From a virus, in IMG/VR virus record IMGVR_UViG_3300035189_000033, positions 22,539-86,538 of that record: a stretch of 64,000 bases of DNA, one strand, 5' to 3'. Position numbers and translations under genes: made by a program. The notes under the pieces were generated by a model. The model saw nothing but the letters and a program-made list of their open reading frames with translations. It was not told the origin of the DNA and did not search any database. This document shows, piece after piece, positions 29,601 to 35,668 of this stretch; position 1 is the first letter of the stretch; every line of letters starts with the position of its first letter.

Positions 29601-30746
29601 GAAGGCATCGGCCGCGCCAGCGTGGATCTCGACAGCTACACCGGGAAGCACTTCACGCCGGACGAACTTGCCCGCCTGAAAGCGGCGCGTGACAAGGTCG
29701 CCGCCGCCGAAGCAAGGCAATTGGCGAAACGCCAGTCAGCCAGCAACCGCGTTTCGCCATGGCCCGACGGTGGCGCCAACTTCACCGATCTGCTGCATGA
29801 AGCGCCCGAGCAGGGCCACGGCGAAGCCGGTGACTGGACCCGCCAGAAGGGCATCGACACCAACCACGAGCACATCGCGGTGGTGGATAATGCGACTGGG
29901 CGGATTGTGCATGCCGGGACGAACAATCAGCGCCGTGAGGTGGATTTTCCGCACGCCAATGTCGCCGGCACCACCGACACCGTCACCCTGCATCACAACC
30001 ATCCGAACAGCACGGGACAGTCGCGGGAAGATACCGTGTTCATGGCAAACCCCGGCGTGAGCCACATGGTTGTGCATGGGCACGACGGATCAACATCGAT
30101 CACGACGCTGGGGCCGAATGCCGGGTTTGTGCGGTCCGCTGATGATATCGCCGCGAACGGCAAGACCCTGGGTGCGGCGTATGACCGGGCTGACGCGACA
30201 TCCCACCAAGTGCTGCGCGAGCGGGTTATCGCGGGCGACGTCAGCGAAGATGTGGCCGGACAGTTCCGCGCGGAAGTTGCCAACCGCTTGCTGAACGCAG
30301 AGGGTATAATCAGCTACGTGTCTACCCGAGAACTGGTGCCCGCGATCAAACTGGCTGTGGGCAAGAAACTAAGGAGTCTAGGCTACGATGAGCGGCAGAT
30401 TGATCGATCCACCGGACGAGTTCGCCCCGAAGAGCGAGTTGCAAGCCTTCCTCGACCAGTACAAGGCGGACCCGGACCCGAACGTGAAGCGGATGGTGCA
30501 GCAGGTAACGGGGTACTTGCAGGACAAGGACAAACCGATGTCGCAGCGCCGCCAGATCAGCCCAGCAGACCAGATGCAGCCCCGCAAGAGGCGGTAGGCG
30601 GCGACAAAAGCGGTATCCGCAACGCGCTGCGCTGGATCACCGGCCGTGCGCCGAAGCGTGGCGGGCTTGCCGAGACGCCGAACGCCCTGGCCGCTATAGC
30701 CGCACGCCCGGCGCGTCCCTCGAACAATGCCCTCGCGAGGCTGTGA
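17697..30746 (+). CDS. Giant polyvalent protein: DNA methylase, SNF2-like helicase, JAB-like domain
   Basis: 4349 residues from ATG 17697, behind a good GTAGGAGC site; the frame is open a little further upstream inside the previous gene. Residues ~1-1330 are mostly Ala/Pro/Glu linker with three copies of a Q-I-Q-x-E-D-G motif. Residues ~1355-1640 look like an N6-adenine methyltransferase (EPSMGVGNFFGLMP near 1478, VIGNWPF near 1539). Residues ~2120-2800 are an SF2/SNF2-like helicase (EVGTGKS near 2155, VDEAHEF near 2340, RNGRMNRQG near 2714), as in phage P1 DarB. Near 3581 is EVQSDWHQAGRKKGY, a motif of large polyvalent proteins. Near 4099 is HHNHPNSTGQSRED, a JAB/MPN-like metal site. It lies among ejection genes, so delivery with the DNA and protection from restriction are inferred. 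Confidence 0.85.
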   Translation: MPLDGADDGAWLVPDKPVGKAPRAPDFDLIPDPPAKQAAADDSGDWLVPDRPRAAVAQPAAQPAALAPAQPAARPASAQTAPVQQMPPLDELGIGQLGPQTGAPPGQKPVEVGQPGVNMLAAIAQGAKAGWQGGAFQEQPGLVDAELQTLKTPVYGSGPTAMPGFAAVPAVTGLAGHVINQALGALGGGFTSGVVQAGEEVGPKLGGPQLARDYLGYLQAIGNEIGMGGVFAPKTIAEAESGANTRIFRGGSPGPGDSPGRVLNWDVIEQRPPAPPARSVPGVKRSEVDIQLESDAFLIAHPETAAIYDKYHGEGAAQKVLDAAAKKPEGGKPQATTPTAASAAPAKPAEEPPKPSASDDTVKTATKPTGPTAPKIRTISQIQKEDGVGYNEAARRRDAEKLVAQLVSSAAAPTAADAGTPAPDGAPAAGDTGTVTTSETRPTKLKPGQRFHEYPDSALVADGLREGDEITTSAGDKFTVLGVFAHNRNRPDLGNRIDIRWDNGKEVSFKPRDLESVLVPHYYYDANTGERKLGEGATIQRAKAAAEDAATGGKGTSDEPPVATAADSATTAPAPADAGTAPPAPRPVSQIQAEDGVPLGTAVQTHEAEKLAAEQALTTTEQPKADEPDLENAHEGPWEAAGTNAEGETVYRNPKGRLATFDAGVPWLGAADGSDDDNKRLKVVKPVEAAAAPEPRPVEQIQAEDGVGLGAAVQTHEEEKEAAKKAEQEAAGETEKPEKKPAAKKAKPAAAEPEDEAPAEPAAEPSGDQKTPGKSGIKANEKPQQTQPAQSPSGSLVMAPIGDDYFPPVQSGQKLRTQSGRDITVPTFSSGSNRADNLARRKLNAWLADETRKEVAASGADSYLAGIVAGMNPKNMSQTDRDTASDILFGADGPKAAPKAEPAKKPAAAPEAAAPATPVTKPFTSQDIGTKVRPKPGSGLDPVKNAGIISHVQTSPQGPKISVNGGPHFLGSDFERVPEAIPVTPEALHDRIIAQLQADTRLQAVLSNAEESPDGARETVRKAYRAALGQMLADADMPDLHAIAAASDALRDRPIGMDDVREITAARPGAAPEPAAEATGTPTTDAKPAAPAPAATRTITPEEPTYDPKDEDQRNAPVGEFGWRDLGGGYDYRFGETGDDRVRRRFIQVRILDNYNDPTDWFTWNTVRAESLDMTLQAPLVHSYVRKGRDGEMEPDEVWPEHGPEIEHRLREAAKQQGDQQGLPAPDLQTPGGSAISETQESADGDRPDSAEVGEPTGGGPRASGAGARKPKGNRPAATLAPESAEDDAPAGLSGDGGEAGVRPGSEAVGGAPAVHSGGDAATGRGGTGDEGVVPDGAGGRTPNPAVTRPNFHIDDPKRIIGGTGPKQRFARNRAALKALEDIQAEGRDPTQEELETMAGFIGWGSFGQEVFQGSFERQPYRDGWEEEGRWLREHLGKEAWDSARDSIRNAHYTDPPTVAAMWDMVRHMGFWGGRVLEPSMGVGNFFGLMPRDLMGQSDLTGIEKEKTTGEMAKLLYPHAGIHVRGYEESKTADNFYDLVIGNWPFAAQSPPDRRYDRLSPSLHNYFFLKALDQVRPGGLVVGITSNGTMDSAGRAARLEMAKKGKLIAAFRLPSGAFKDYAGTSVVADIIILQKRAQPLANAVDEPWIDATEMSTGHGDIRVNRYFQDHPENVLGTLDWGHGTTSGRPGMIVHRPDDLEQRLQALAATLPTDAYQPVIRGKEPRFLVNNTTDRHGSIVIGDDGHLYQVQGERLTRLDDLKSGMTTGPAKVVKAREDQVRRMVAMRKAYGALIDAERDGKPEADTLRKSLKAQYDQFRAEHGPIGKSDGLRVLDRMKDPGRSAVESLERPDGTPSPILTEPTVRSRRSLENPSIADAFVLARNEQANFDLDRVAELTAKPRAAVEDVLLDQGAIMRTPGGGFEATDDYLSGNVRRKLREAKEALAAGDEKMQPSIDALTKVLPPDTPYYNIEAKLGATWVGDDAYRSFIGDLLNLTPDQRAGVDVRFTGSRWRVRFGDRAINGKAEARTVHGHEDYPFNQLIMAAMGNRSVKITYRDDDNVKHTDDKATEEVNAKVQDLKEKFTDWAWSDPERKVAFEQAFNETMNAIAKPRFDGSFMDMSGMALRRGNDPFSMRRHQLNAIWRGVALGRGLFAHEVGTGKSYTMAGIAVEGRRYGKFRKPVVFAHGANSAAVAQEFQDMYPGGKFFYISTLKPDQIATSLRRIANEDWDAVIMPHSLIDRMALTKPTLVALAAEQIAELENAAIEAAAEDDITLTPEEIYSLIEESKTDKKAMGRLRSPTAKDVVRQIQSLLNNIEKQASRASKEDAVPFEQLGIDAILVDEAHEFKKPPFATAMKMRGLNTQSSDRSIALDFLTKYVKANNAGKGVFLFTGTPVTNTLNEIFNMARYFMDDRMADAGIKEWDAWFNTFADATNDIELTSTGEIEPVKRLAAFNNVDELVRQMSEFVDVVQAKDMPEFKPRPTPSGKTLTSPDLTAEELDFLMNGRTLKPEGRPYVKVMTDVGEMSPAQVDILDELRELAREFKTADGKQKKEWMQEGDERVPIRIETNSANTGIDPRLYNPDAPDTEDSKINRIVRNVLRHYGEPDAAQAIFLDRGFNPVKSSEGRASRFVVVDELIAKLVEGGIPREQIAVVAGGMKAEKKKEIADGMNSGKYRIAIGQSGTLGVGVNMQERLRAIHHFDAPWRPGDLEQRNGRMNRQGNTWNMAYEYRYVTEGIDGRRWQVLQVKDKFIKAFIAAFNDTSGKRIGNIEGDAADMSEDEDFSKTLSAAAGDPRIMIRAKYKADVERLQRRERLHTRGQAEAIQLARSRRPIAQRLQEQAAAQGRYADRWEASVARAAKAAEADGDDRKWYEIDGDKAQAAAKIANLETSLAGWDDQIAKARKALQEAKTANNRFEHIERRLDRLIGAKNRAQAAVETVRSTGRWFDTGADLQDTLDKAITEVARGEKRKLATVGGFDIVGNWSSPFNFFEAPRIEIYDPASGEVVDWVTGLTVLRIANELNQRRQKQQSWATDAAEKMASIPALEAAGKQDFPQQEKLTKLRQQLAKLEDDLQANPNPPPSWLRNGAPIDTDIYVDGEPRTVRGHRVVDDYFLVTDEGEVPYLAAMDANGLRMFTVHEPPQVVSRETPDWVKPHLEATKGVSEGDPHVWHGELVWHNRDLALIRGTTNLWGPDETAFLGFKKGVPAEPGRNLIGMMSPKGFKPQEWERLGEARDDYVAREANKAALAAAAQPTPASGFQPTPGLDWTVDETERWVRGLPRGGLAEGSGGISVPLYSAVQRAADALKQAKGTGQQMLAQIVKTPGVKPEEIEWMGLDDWLKSQPSVTKQQIQDFVAANRLEVREVTKGDYRARLEPAHTAVSEAADRRQIAAERLERGVDQNGYTVEIDGERLYHDEIMRGLADGAIKPGDLPVAHGLRSRAALFVEAVADEAQAEAKLKQAQERVRANPDPTKFGGWLAPFQPTDQYREIVFTLPAPEPSPAGDIERLQNGKFRVTYGGSGDVFATRAEAEAETRRLGEIFNKTNDSRVFRGGHWSERNVVAHVRFDVVEAPDGARVLMVHEVQSDWHQAGRKKGYQTGEKPKGAGNFMDWTARQGISADDAGRIWEYREKGDPNTPDNVIYARWRQESDAAIAAIDRWNHAVPDAPYKTTWPTLVMRRTIKYAVDNGFDRIAWSPGAVHADRYDLSKQISRVEYDQSPNNPEGGSFKAFDKSGRAVINRYAKTAELPDMIGKAAADKLLAQKPEGDGITRGNSLKRTLRGLDLKVGGEGMTGFYDDILPKTVQKIVGKYGARVGKSEIPTGGGNAAARAEYAQEIEDIEAAIVHNEAAGAEEHYLDQLRDQLAEVEAQMMQDTMDRSAQPGASAVHSFDITPALRDAVRTEGMALFERKPGGADRPASPAPATKPTWATPLASDINGTVAWQSKGLALIQGHSISGKRIYVPAKEGIGRASVDLDSYTGKHFTPDELARLKAARDKVAAAEARQLAKRQSASNRVSPWPDGGANFTDLLHEAPEQGHGEAGDWTRQKGIDTNHEHIAVVDNATGRIVHAGTNNQRREVDFPHANVAGTTDTVTLHHNHPNSTGQSREDTVFMANPGVSHMVVHGHDGSTSITTLGPNAGFVRSADDIAANGKTLGAAYDRADATSHQVLRERVIAGDVSEDVAGQFRAEVANRLLNAEGIISYVSTRELVPAIKLAVGKKLRSLGYDERQIDRSTGRVRPEERVASLPRPVQGGPGPEREADGAAGNGVLAGQGQTDVAAPPDQPSRPDAAPQEAVGGDKSGIRNALRWITGRAPKRGGLAETPNALAAIAARPARPSNNALARL

Positions 30747-30780
30747 ATAACGCCGGCGACGGCGAGCCGGTCGAGGCGGC

Positions 30781-31197
30781 TTAGCCGTCCGCTATCGCCT
30801 CGTCGAACGTCCACGGGCACTGGGCCGGGAAGGTGCCTTCCGCCAGTCCGGTCTCGCGTTCCGCGATCATCACTGCATCGCCGTAGGCATCGGTGATGAT
30901 GGCATCGAGAACGCCGCGCAGGCCGGGGTTCTGCGCCAGCACACGAGCGGCCCGGCGGCGCTGTTCGCGGATGGTGAGCCGCCAGATGTTGCCGCGCAGT
31001 CCCGGCTGGAACTGCCACTTCAGGAGATGCGCAAGCAGCACGGCGAGGCGGTTGGTCAACTGGTTCCGCTCGCTGCGGCCCATGCTCTCGATCTCCTCGG
31101 CAATGTTGGACCAGTCCAGTTCCGCGGCCTGCCCGGCGCGCAGCAGATGCGCCTGCTCGATGGTCCAACTGTAGAAATCGTCGTCATAGCTGGGCAT
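30781..31197 (-). CDS. DUF29 family protein
   Basis: 138 residues from ATG 31197, chosen because of a CAGGAG site upstream. The sequence matches the DUF29 pattern: DDDFYSWTIEQAHLLRAG, LDWSNIAEEIESMGRSER, LLAHLLKWQFQPGLRGNIW, and EQRRRAARVLAQNPGLR. DUF29 proteins are small helical proteins of unknown biochemical role, common in bacterial chromosomes. This gene is antisense to the late genes and paired with a coiled-coil gene, so it looks like cargo of bacterial origin. Confidence 0.85.
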   Translation of the reverse strand: MPSYDDDFYSWTIEQAHLLRAGQAAELDWSNIAEEIESMGRSERNQLTNRLAVLLAHLLKWQFQPGLRGNIWRLTIREQRRRAARVLAQNPGLRGVLDAIITDAYGDAVMIAERETGLAEGTFPAQCPWTFDEAIADG

Positions 31198-31284
31198 ATT
31201 TGAGAACTCCTGGCGCTTGCTGTCGGTGTCGGCGCGCAACTGCTCCTGCTGGATGCGCAGCGTGGTCGGCAGGAGAGGTGGCGC

Positions 31285-31653
31285 TCAAGGCAGTTTCCCC
31301 AGGATCGCGGCCAGCGTTTGCTCGATCCCGCCGAGCCGCTGGTCGATCGCGCCGAGCCGCTTGTCGATCGCGCCGAGCCGCTGGTCGATCGCGTCGAGGC
31401 GAACCGTGTGCTCCGATTGCGTGTCGGCAATTCGCATGATGGCCAGCGTATGAGCGCCTTGCCCGGCATACAGCGCCGACAGCCGCGCCTCGATGCCAAC
31501 CAGCCGGCCCTCGACACTGCCCATTCGGATCTCGATGCCGCCCAGCCGATGACCGGCCTCGGATTCCAGCAGTTTCGCCGACGCTGCGGCTGCCTCTGCC
31601 GCATGCTGCGCCTTTTGCAGTATGAGCAGGGGTAAATCCACGAGATCGCTCAT
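31285..31653 (-). CDS. Coiled-coil heptad-repeat protein
   Basis: 122 residues from ATG 31653, behind GGAGGG. The N-terminus is VDLPLLILQKAQHAAEAAA. The C-terminal half is a run of seven-residue repeats (RLGAIDQ, RLGAIDK, RLGAIDQ, RLGGIEQ), a parallel coiled coil. It is probably transcribed with the DUF29 gene that follows 87 bases downstream. No other domain is visible and the function is unknown. Confidence 0.65.
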   Translation of the reverse strand: MSDLVDLPLLILQKAQHAAEAAAASAKLLESEAGHRLGGIEIRMGSVEGRLVGIEARLSALYAGQGAHTLAIMRIADTQSEHTVRLDAIDQRLGAIDKRLGAIDQRLGGIEQTLAAILGKLP

Positions 31654-31722
31654 CGTCCCTCCAAAACGGTAATATCGCCCAATCCCGTTGTTTCTCCTAC
31701 TCACAAGACGCAAAGTTGCCCG

Positions 31723-34700
31723 ATGTCCGAGACCGATAGCATCCCGACCATGACGATCCGCCCCCGGCCCAAACAGGAGGGCGATGGCGGCACCAGCCCA
31801 ACCGGCAAGCTGTCCTACGGCAACATGGTCCAGAAATGGAAAGCCCTCGGCTACTCCGACGGCGGGGCCCGCGGCATAGCCGACAACATGACCCGCGAGT
31901 CCGGCGGCGACCCCACCGCGATCGGCCCGGGCGGGGCGGCCATCGGCCTGTTCCAGCACGAAGGCCCACGCCGCGAGGCACTGGAGAAATTCGCCAAGGA
32001 CCGTGGCACCAAGCCGACCGACCCCGACACGCAGATCGCGTTCGCCGATAACGAACTGAAAACCGATTACCCGACGCTGCGGGAGCAACTGCAGAAGTCC
32101 ACCGACCGCGCCGCCTCGGAAAACAGCTTCAAGCGGGTGTTCGAGCGGCCGAAATCGGTGCTGTGGGGCGAGCGGCCAAAGACCGAAACGCCCGATTTCC
32201 GGTTCTCGCCCTATGCCATGGCCGAGCACGCCAAGCGGCCGAACACCGACGTCGTGCTGATGGCGCCGGATGATTACCTCGACCTCGCACCGGCGCTGGG
32301 CGGGCGGCCGTTCGCCAATCCGGCCGGGCGCTCGCTGCTGGCCTCGGTGGACAAAGGCGAGCCGATCGAGGCGATCCCGACGCTGGATGTGGACGTCAAG
32401 GGCAACACCGGCACGGTGACCGACCAGGACGGGCGGCACCGGGCGTTGCTCGCCAAGCATGCGGGTGTCGATGCGATCCCGGTGGCGATCCAGAAGAACG
32501 GTGAGGGTGAGCCGACCGAACTGGCGGGCATGTCGGGGAAGGTGCTGCCCAATCGCTTTCCGAAGGTGCAGCAGCAGAAGCCCCAGCAGCGTTCGCTGCT
32601 TCAGCGCGCCGGAGACGCGATCATCCCGCGCGCCGAGGCGGCGGAACCGTCTGCCGGCGCGACTGGACCGGCGGCAGAGGCATGGCCGGACGATCCGATC
32701 GTTGAGGGCGGCCCGCAGCAAGGCGCTGCTCCGCATGCGCCGGCTCCAGACAGCAACGAGCAATGGCCGGATGATCCAATCGTTGAGGGCGGCGACAGCG
32801 CGGCGGCGGCCAAACCCGACGGGATGGCCCTCTCAGCGCTCAAGGGCGCGGGCTACGGTGTGGGCAAGACGGCGCTCGCCGGGCAGGAACTGCTGGGCGA
32901 GGGCTTGCGGGCGGTGGGCGTATCGAGCGTGGGCGGCTGGCTGGTCGACGATGCGCGCAAGGGCATGAAGCAGCTCGACCAGGACATCGCTCCGGATCAG
33001 GCGGCGCATCCCTACGCGACCGGCGCGGGCGAATTCGCCGGCGGCATGGCGGTGCCGATGGGTGCCGTCGGGCTTGGCGGCAAACTGCTTGGCCGCTATG
33101 CGCCCGCTATCGCGCGTGCCGGCGGCAATGCTCTCAAAGGCGCCGCGGCCGGCGGGGTGGTTGGCGCGCTGCAACCGGGCGATCCGGAGCATTACTGGGC
33201 CGACAAGGCCGGCGAAACCGCCCTCGGCGCTGGCCTCGGCGCGGCCGGCAACGCGCTGGCGGCGCAGGCATCCAGGCTGATCGCGCCGCGCATGCGACCA
33301 ATCTATGAGTTCGTCGAGCGCGTCACTGGCAAACCCGCGTCGAAAAGCCCGGGCGCGATGTCGGTGATCAAGCGCATGGAGAGCGACCAGCGAGCCGGCG
33401 GGTCGACGGCGCAGGACATGCTCGACCTCGCGAACCAGACACCGGATAAGCCGCTGACCCTGGCTGATCTCGGCGGCCCGGAGGTGCGGGCGCTGGCGGG
33501 GCGTGTCGCCCGAGGACCAGGGGATGGCCGGGCGGTGATGACCAACTTCCTCAATGAGCGCGATCGGGGCGCTGGCGCGCGGCTGGCGGGCGACGTCGAC
33601 CGCGAAATCCAGCGCAAGTCAGCCTATGAGCAGGGCAAAGCCCTCGATCGCAGCCGTAAGATCGCGGCGCAACCGCTTTACGACGGGGCGTACGCGCATC
33701 CGCCGATCAATCCCGATGAGATGCAGGGCAACGGGCGCATCGGCCGGCTGATGAACCGCCCGTCGTTCCGCGCAGGGATGCAGAATGCCATCAAGATATC
33801 GGCCGAAGAGGGGGTGCCGTTGAAGACGCTCGGGATTGATCTCGATGCGCAAGGCGTGCCGTTCTTCACCGAGGTTCCAACCTGGCGCACGCTCGATTAC
33901 GTCAAGCGCGGGATGGATGACGTGATCGAGGAGTTCCGCAGTGACGTGACCGGCAGGCTGAAACTGGACACCTATGGCCGCGCCGCAAACAACACCCGGA
34001 CCGATTTCCGGGACACCCTGCGCGACCTCAATGGACCCTATGCCGCCGCTCTCGACGCTTACTCAGGCCCCTCCACCAGCCTCGATGCGTTGCACGCCGG
34101 ACAGGACTTTTTGCTGCGCAGCCCGGAAGAAATCGCCGACCGGATTGGGCGCTTCGGCGCAGGCGACCGCGAGTTTTTCAAGATCGGGGCGGCCGATACA
34201 CTGCGCACCCGGATGGAAAAGAAGGGGGTTACGGCTGACGAAGCCAAGGCGATCGTGAACAGCCCGTACATGGCCCGCCAACTTAGACCCTTGTTCGAGA
34301 GCGATGCCGCGTTTAAGCGGTTCACGAACGCGGTGCAGGCAGAGGCTAAGATGTACGCCACCCGCTTCGATGTGCTGGGCGGATCGCAGACCGCCGCCCG
34401 CCGGGGCGAGGACACCTCGCCGGACCTCGAAGCGCTGGTCCAAATCGGGCGGGGCGCCCTGCATGCCAAGACCGGCAACCTGCCCGCCGCCATGCAAAGC
34501 CTTTGGCGCGGGGCGAAAGCCTGGAAGTCCGGGCGTGATCCTGCGGTCAATGCCGGCATCGCCGATATCCTGACTCACCCCATCGCATCCGGCACAACCG
34601 GGCAGCGGATGAACGACTTCAAGACGTTCATGGCGGCGCTGCCGACCACCCGGGCGCACATGACGCGGAACGCCTTGGCGGACATGACGCGCGCCGCCGG

Positions 34701-34782
34701 GCCGGCTGCCGGGGTTGGTCTCGCGCAGATCCCGTCTATGACGGTGCGGCCGGGTGACCAGCAGAATGGTCAGGGTCAGTAA
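31723..34782 (+). CDS. gp16-like ejection protein with N-terminal tail-lysozyme domain
   Basis: 1019 residues. Residues ~30-125 resemble the phage tail lysozyme fold: NMVQKWKALGYSDGGARGIA, then NMTRESGGDP with the likely catalytic Glu at residue 59, and GPGGAAIGLFQHEG. Residues ~170-255 look like a ParB/sulfiredoxin-type fold with DGRHRALLAKH near 234. Two WPDDPIVEGG repeats follow. Residues ~370-520 are Gly/Ala-rich with hydrophobic stretches, and the rest is helical. P22 gp16 is about 600 residues; the extra length is the enzymatic N-terminus. It is likely ejected to open peptidoglycan and help DNA entry. Confidence 0.75.
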   Translation: MSETDSIPTMTIRPRPKQEGDGGTSPTGKLSYGNMVQKWKALGYSDGGARGIADNMTRESGGDPTAIGPGGAAIGLFQHEGPRREALEKFAKDRGTKPTDPDTQIAFADNELKTDYPTLREQLQKSTDRAASENSFKRVFERPKSVLWGERPKTETPDFRFSPYAMAEHAKRPNTDVVLMAPDDYLDLAPALGGRPFANPAGRSLLASVDKGEPIEAIPTLDVDVKGNTGTVTDQDGRHRALLAKHAGVDAIPVAIQKNGEGEPTELAGMSGKVLPNRFPKVQQQKPQQRSLLQRAGDAIIPRAEAAEPSAGATGPAAEAWPDDPIVEGGPQQGAAPHAPAPDSNEQWPDDPIVEGGDSAAAAKPDGMALSALKGAGYGVGKTALAGQELLGEGLRAVGVSSVGGWLVDDARKGMKQLDQDIAPDQAAHPYATGAGEFAGGMAVPMGAVGLGGKLLGRYAPAIARAGGNALKGAAAGGVVGALQPGDPEHYWADKAGETALGAGLGAAGNALAAQASRLIAPRMRPIYEFVERVTGKPASKSPGAMSVIKRMESDQRAGGSTAQDMLDLANQTPDKPLTLADLGGPEVRALAGRVARGPGDGRAVMTNFLNERDRGAGARLAGDVDREIQRKSAYEQGKALDRSRKIAAQPLYDGAYAHPPINPDEMQGNGRIGRLMNRPSFRAGMQNAIKISAEEGVPLKTLGIDLDAQGVPFFTEVPTWRTLDYVKRGMDDVIEEFRSDVTGRLKLDTYGRAANNTRTDFRDTLRDLNGPYAAALDAYSGPSTSLDALHAGQDFLLRSPEEIADRIGRFGAGDREFFKIGAADTLRTRMEKKGVTADEAKAIVNSPYMARQLRPLFESDAAFKRFTNAVQAEAKMYATRFDVLGGSQTAARRGEDTSPDLEALVQIGRGALHAKTGNLPAAMQSLWRGAKAWKSGRDPAVNAGIADILTHPIASGTTGQRMNDFKTFMAALPTTRAHMTRNALADMTRAAGPAAGVGLAQIPSMTVRPGDQQNGQGQ

Positions 34783-34796
34783 CGCAGCGACAGGTT

Positions 34797-34815
34797 TAAG
34801 AAGCGAAGCGACTGG
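34797..34815 (+). repeat. Dispersed 19-bp repeat, copy 2
   Basis: The motif taagaagcgaagcgactgg lies in the 178-bp gap after the gp16-like gene. It is identical to the copy at 55192-55210 and differs at one base from 1826-1844. I see no gene in the rest of this gap. Confidence 0.6.
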
Positions 34816-34960
34816 CTGGCGCACCACCGGCCAAAACGAAAGGCAAGGCTGGGAAGACCGAGCGCGATGCGCCGCTGTCGCCGCCGGCGCAATACGTCGA
34901 AAACATAAGTGAGCACCCCGCACCCCATCGCTTGCAGGGGCGCCAGCGAGTGAGGATCAG

Positions 34961-35320
34961 ATGGCATTGTCGAAAATCATCATAGAGTACCTGCCTCAAG
35001 ACCGGATGCGGTACGACACCACGGGGGATTGGTTTTTCGACGCGGAAGGCAACCTGGTCATCCAGGTCGTCGGCGGCGATCCATTCGATCAGGATGAGGC
35101 GTTTCTGGTCGCCTTGCATGAACTGGTGGAAGTCAAACTGTGCCACTCAGCGGGCATCACTCAAGGGGCGGTGGACGCCTTTGATTTCACATTCGAAGGA
35201 GAGGGCGAGCCCGGCGATCATCCCGACGCGCCGTATCGCGAGCAGCACCGCCGGGCCATGCTGATCGAGCACCTGATGGCGAACTTCCTGGGCAAGACGG
35301 ATTACGGCCGCGTGGAGTAA
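34961..35320 (+). CDS. Small protein with HELVE motif, possible zincin-like
   Basis: 119 residues with GAGGAT upstream of the ATG. VALHELVEVKLCHSAGIT (residues ~49-66) contains H-E-L-V-E, a partial zincin-like HExxx pattern, but a second metal-binding His in the usual H-E-x-x-H spacing is absent. VDAFDFTFEGE and APYREQHRRAML follow. Similar small proteins are common in phage genomes, but I cannot name a function. Its 3' end overlaps the convergent zinc-ribbon gene. Confidence 0.6.
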   Translation: MALSKIIIEYLPQDRMRYDTTGDWFFDAEGNLVIQVVGGDPFDQDEAFLVALHELVEVKLCHSAGITQGAVDAFDFTFEGEGEPGDHPDAPYREQHRRAMLIEHLMANFLGKTDYGRVE

Positions 35321-35505
35321 TCCCGGCCTCGCTGCTGGCGCCTGAGTTCGCACACGTTGCAGACCACCGGCTTTGTGCCGTCATCATCGGCATCGGCCAT
35401 CCAGGTGCCGCCGCAGCGCGGGCAGATATAGCGATAGGGCCGCTCGTTCTGCCCACTTGGCACGCGCCAGGGCTTCAGATGATCTTTCGGGGGCGGCTGG
35501 CTCAT
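35302..35505 (-). CDS. Zinc-ribbon protein
   Basis: 67 residues. ICPRCGGTWM and VVCNVCELRR supply two C-x-x-C pairs about 20 residues apart, a zinc ribbon. The N-terminus is Pro/Lys-rich. It is the last gene of a long minus-strand operon and its start overlaps the stop of the preceding small membrane-protein gene by four bases. A nucleic-acid or protein-binding role is likely for such a ribbon, but it is not shown. Confidence 0.65.
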   Translation of the reverse strand: MSQPPPKDHLKPWRVPSGQNERPYRYICPRCGGTWMADADDDGTKPVVCNVCELRRQQRGRDYSTRP

Positions 35506-35600
35506 CGGTGGGGCCGGCGGATCACGATCAACACGCCAAGGATGATGGCGGCCGTTCCGAGCCCCAGCATCACGCGGTAGATCAGGTCGAGTGTCGTCAT
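35502..35600 (-). CDS. 32-residue single-span membrane peptide
   Basis: A 32-codon frame from ATG 35600 to a TGA that overlaps the zinc-ribbon start (ATGA). Residues ~6-27 are one hydrophobic segment (VMLGLGTAAIILGVLIVI), followed by a basic end (RRPHR), so an N-out/C-in inner-membrane topology fits. Overlap in a tightly coupled operon is the main support. Confidence 0.5.
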   Translation of the reverse strand: MTTLDLIYRVMLGLGTAAIILGVLIVIRRPHR

Positions 35601-35617
35601 CGCCCGTAAGCCCTTAG

Positions 35618-35663
35618 CAGAACTGTCAGGACTGGGGCACCAGAACTGTCAGGACTGGGGCGC
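35618..35663. repeat. 23-bp tandem duplication
   Basis: Two adjacent copies of cagaactgtcaggactgggg plus three bases, differing at one position. They lie just downstream of the gene at 35669-35932 in the direction of transcription. Confidence 0.7.
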
Positions 35664-35668
35664 CTTTG

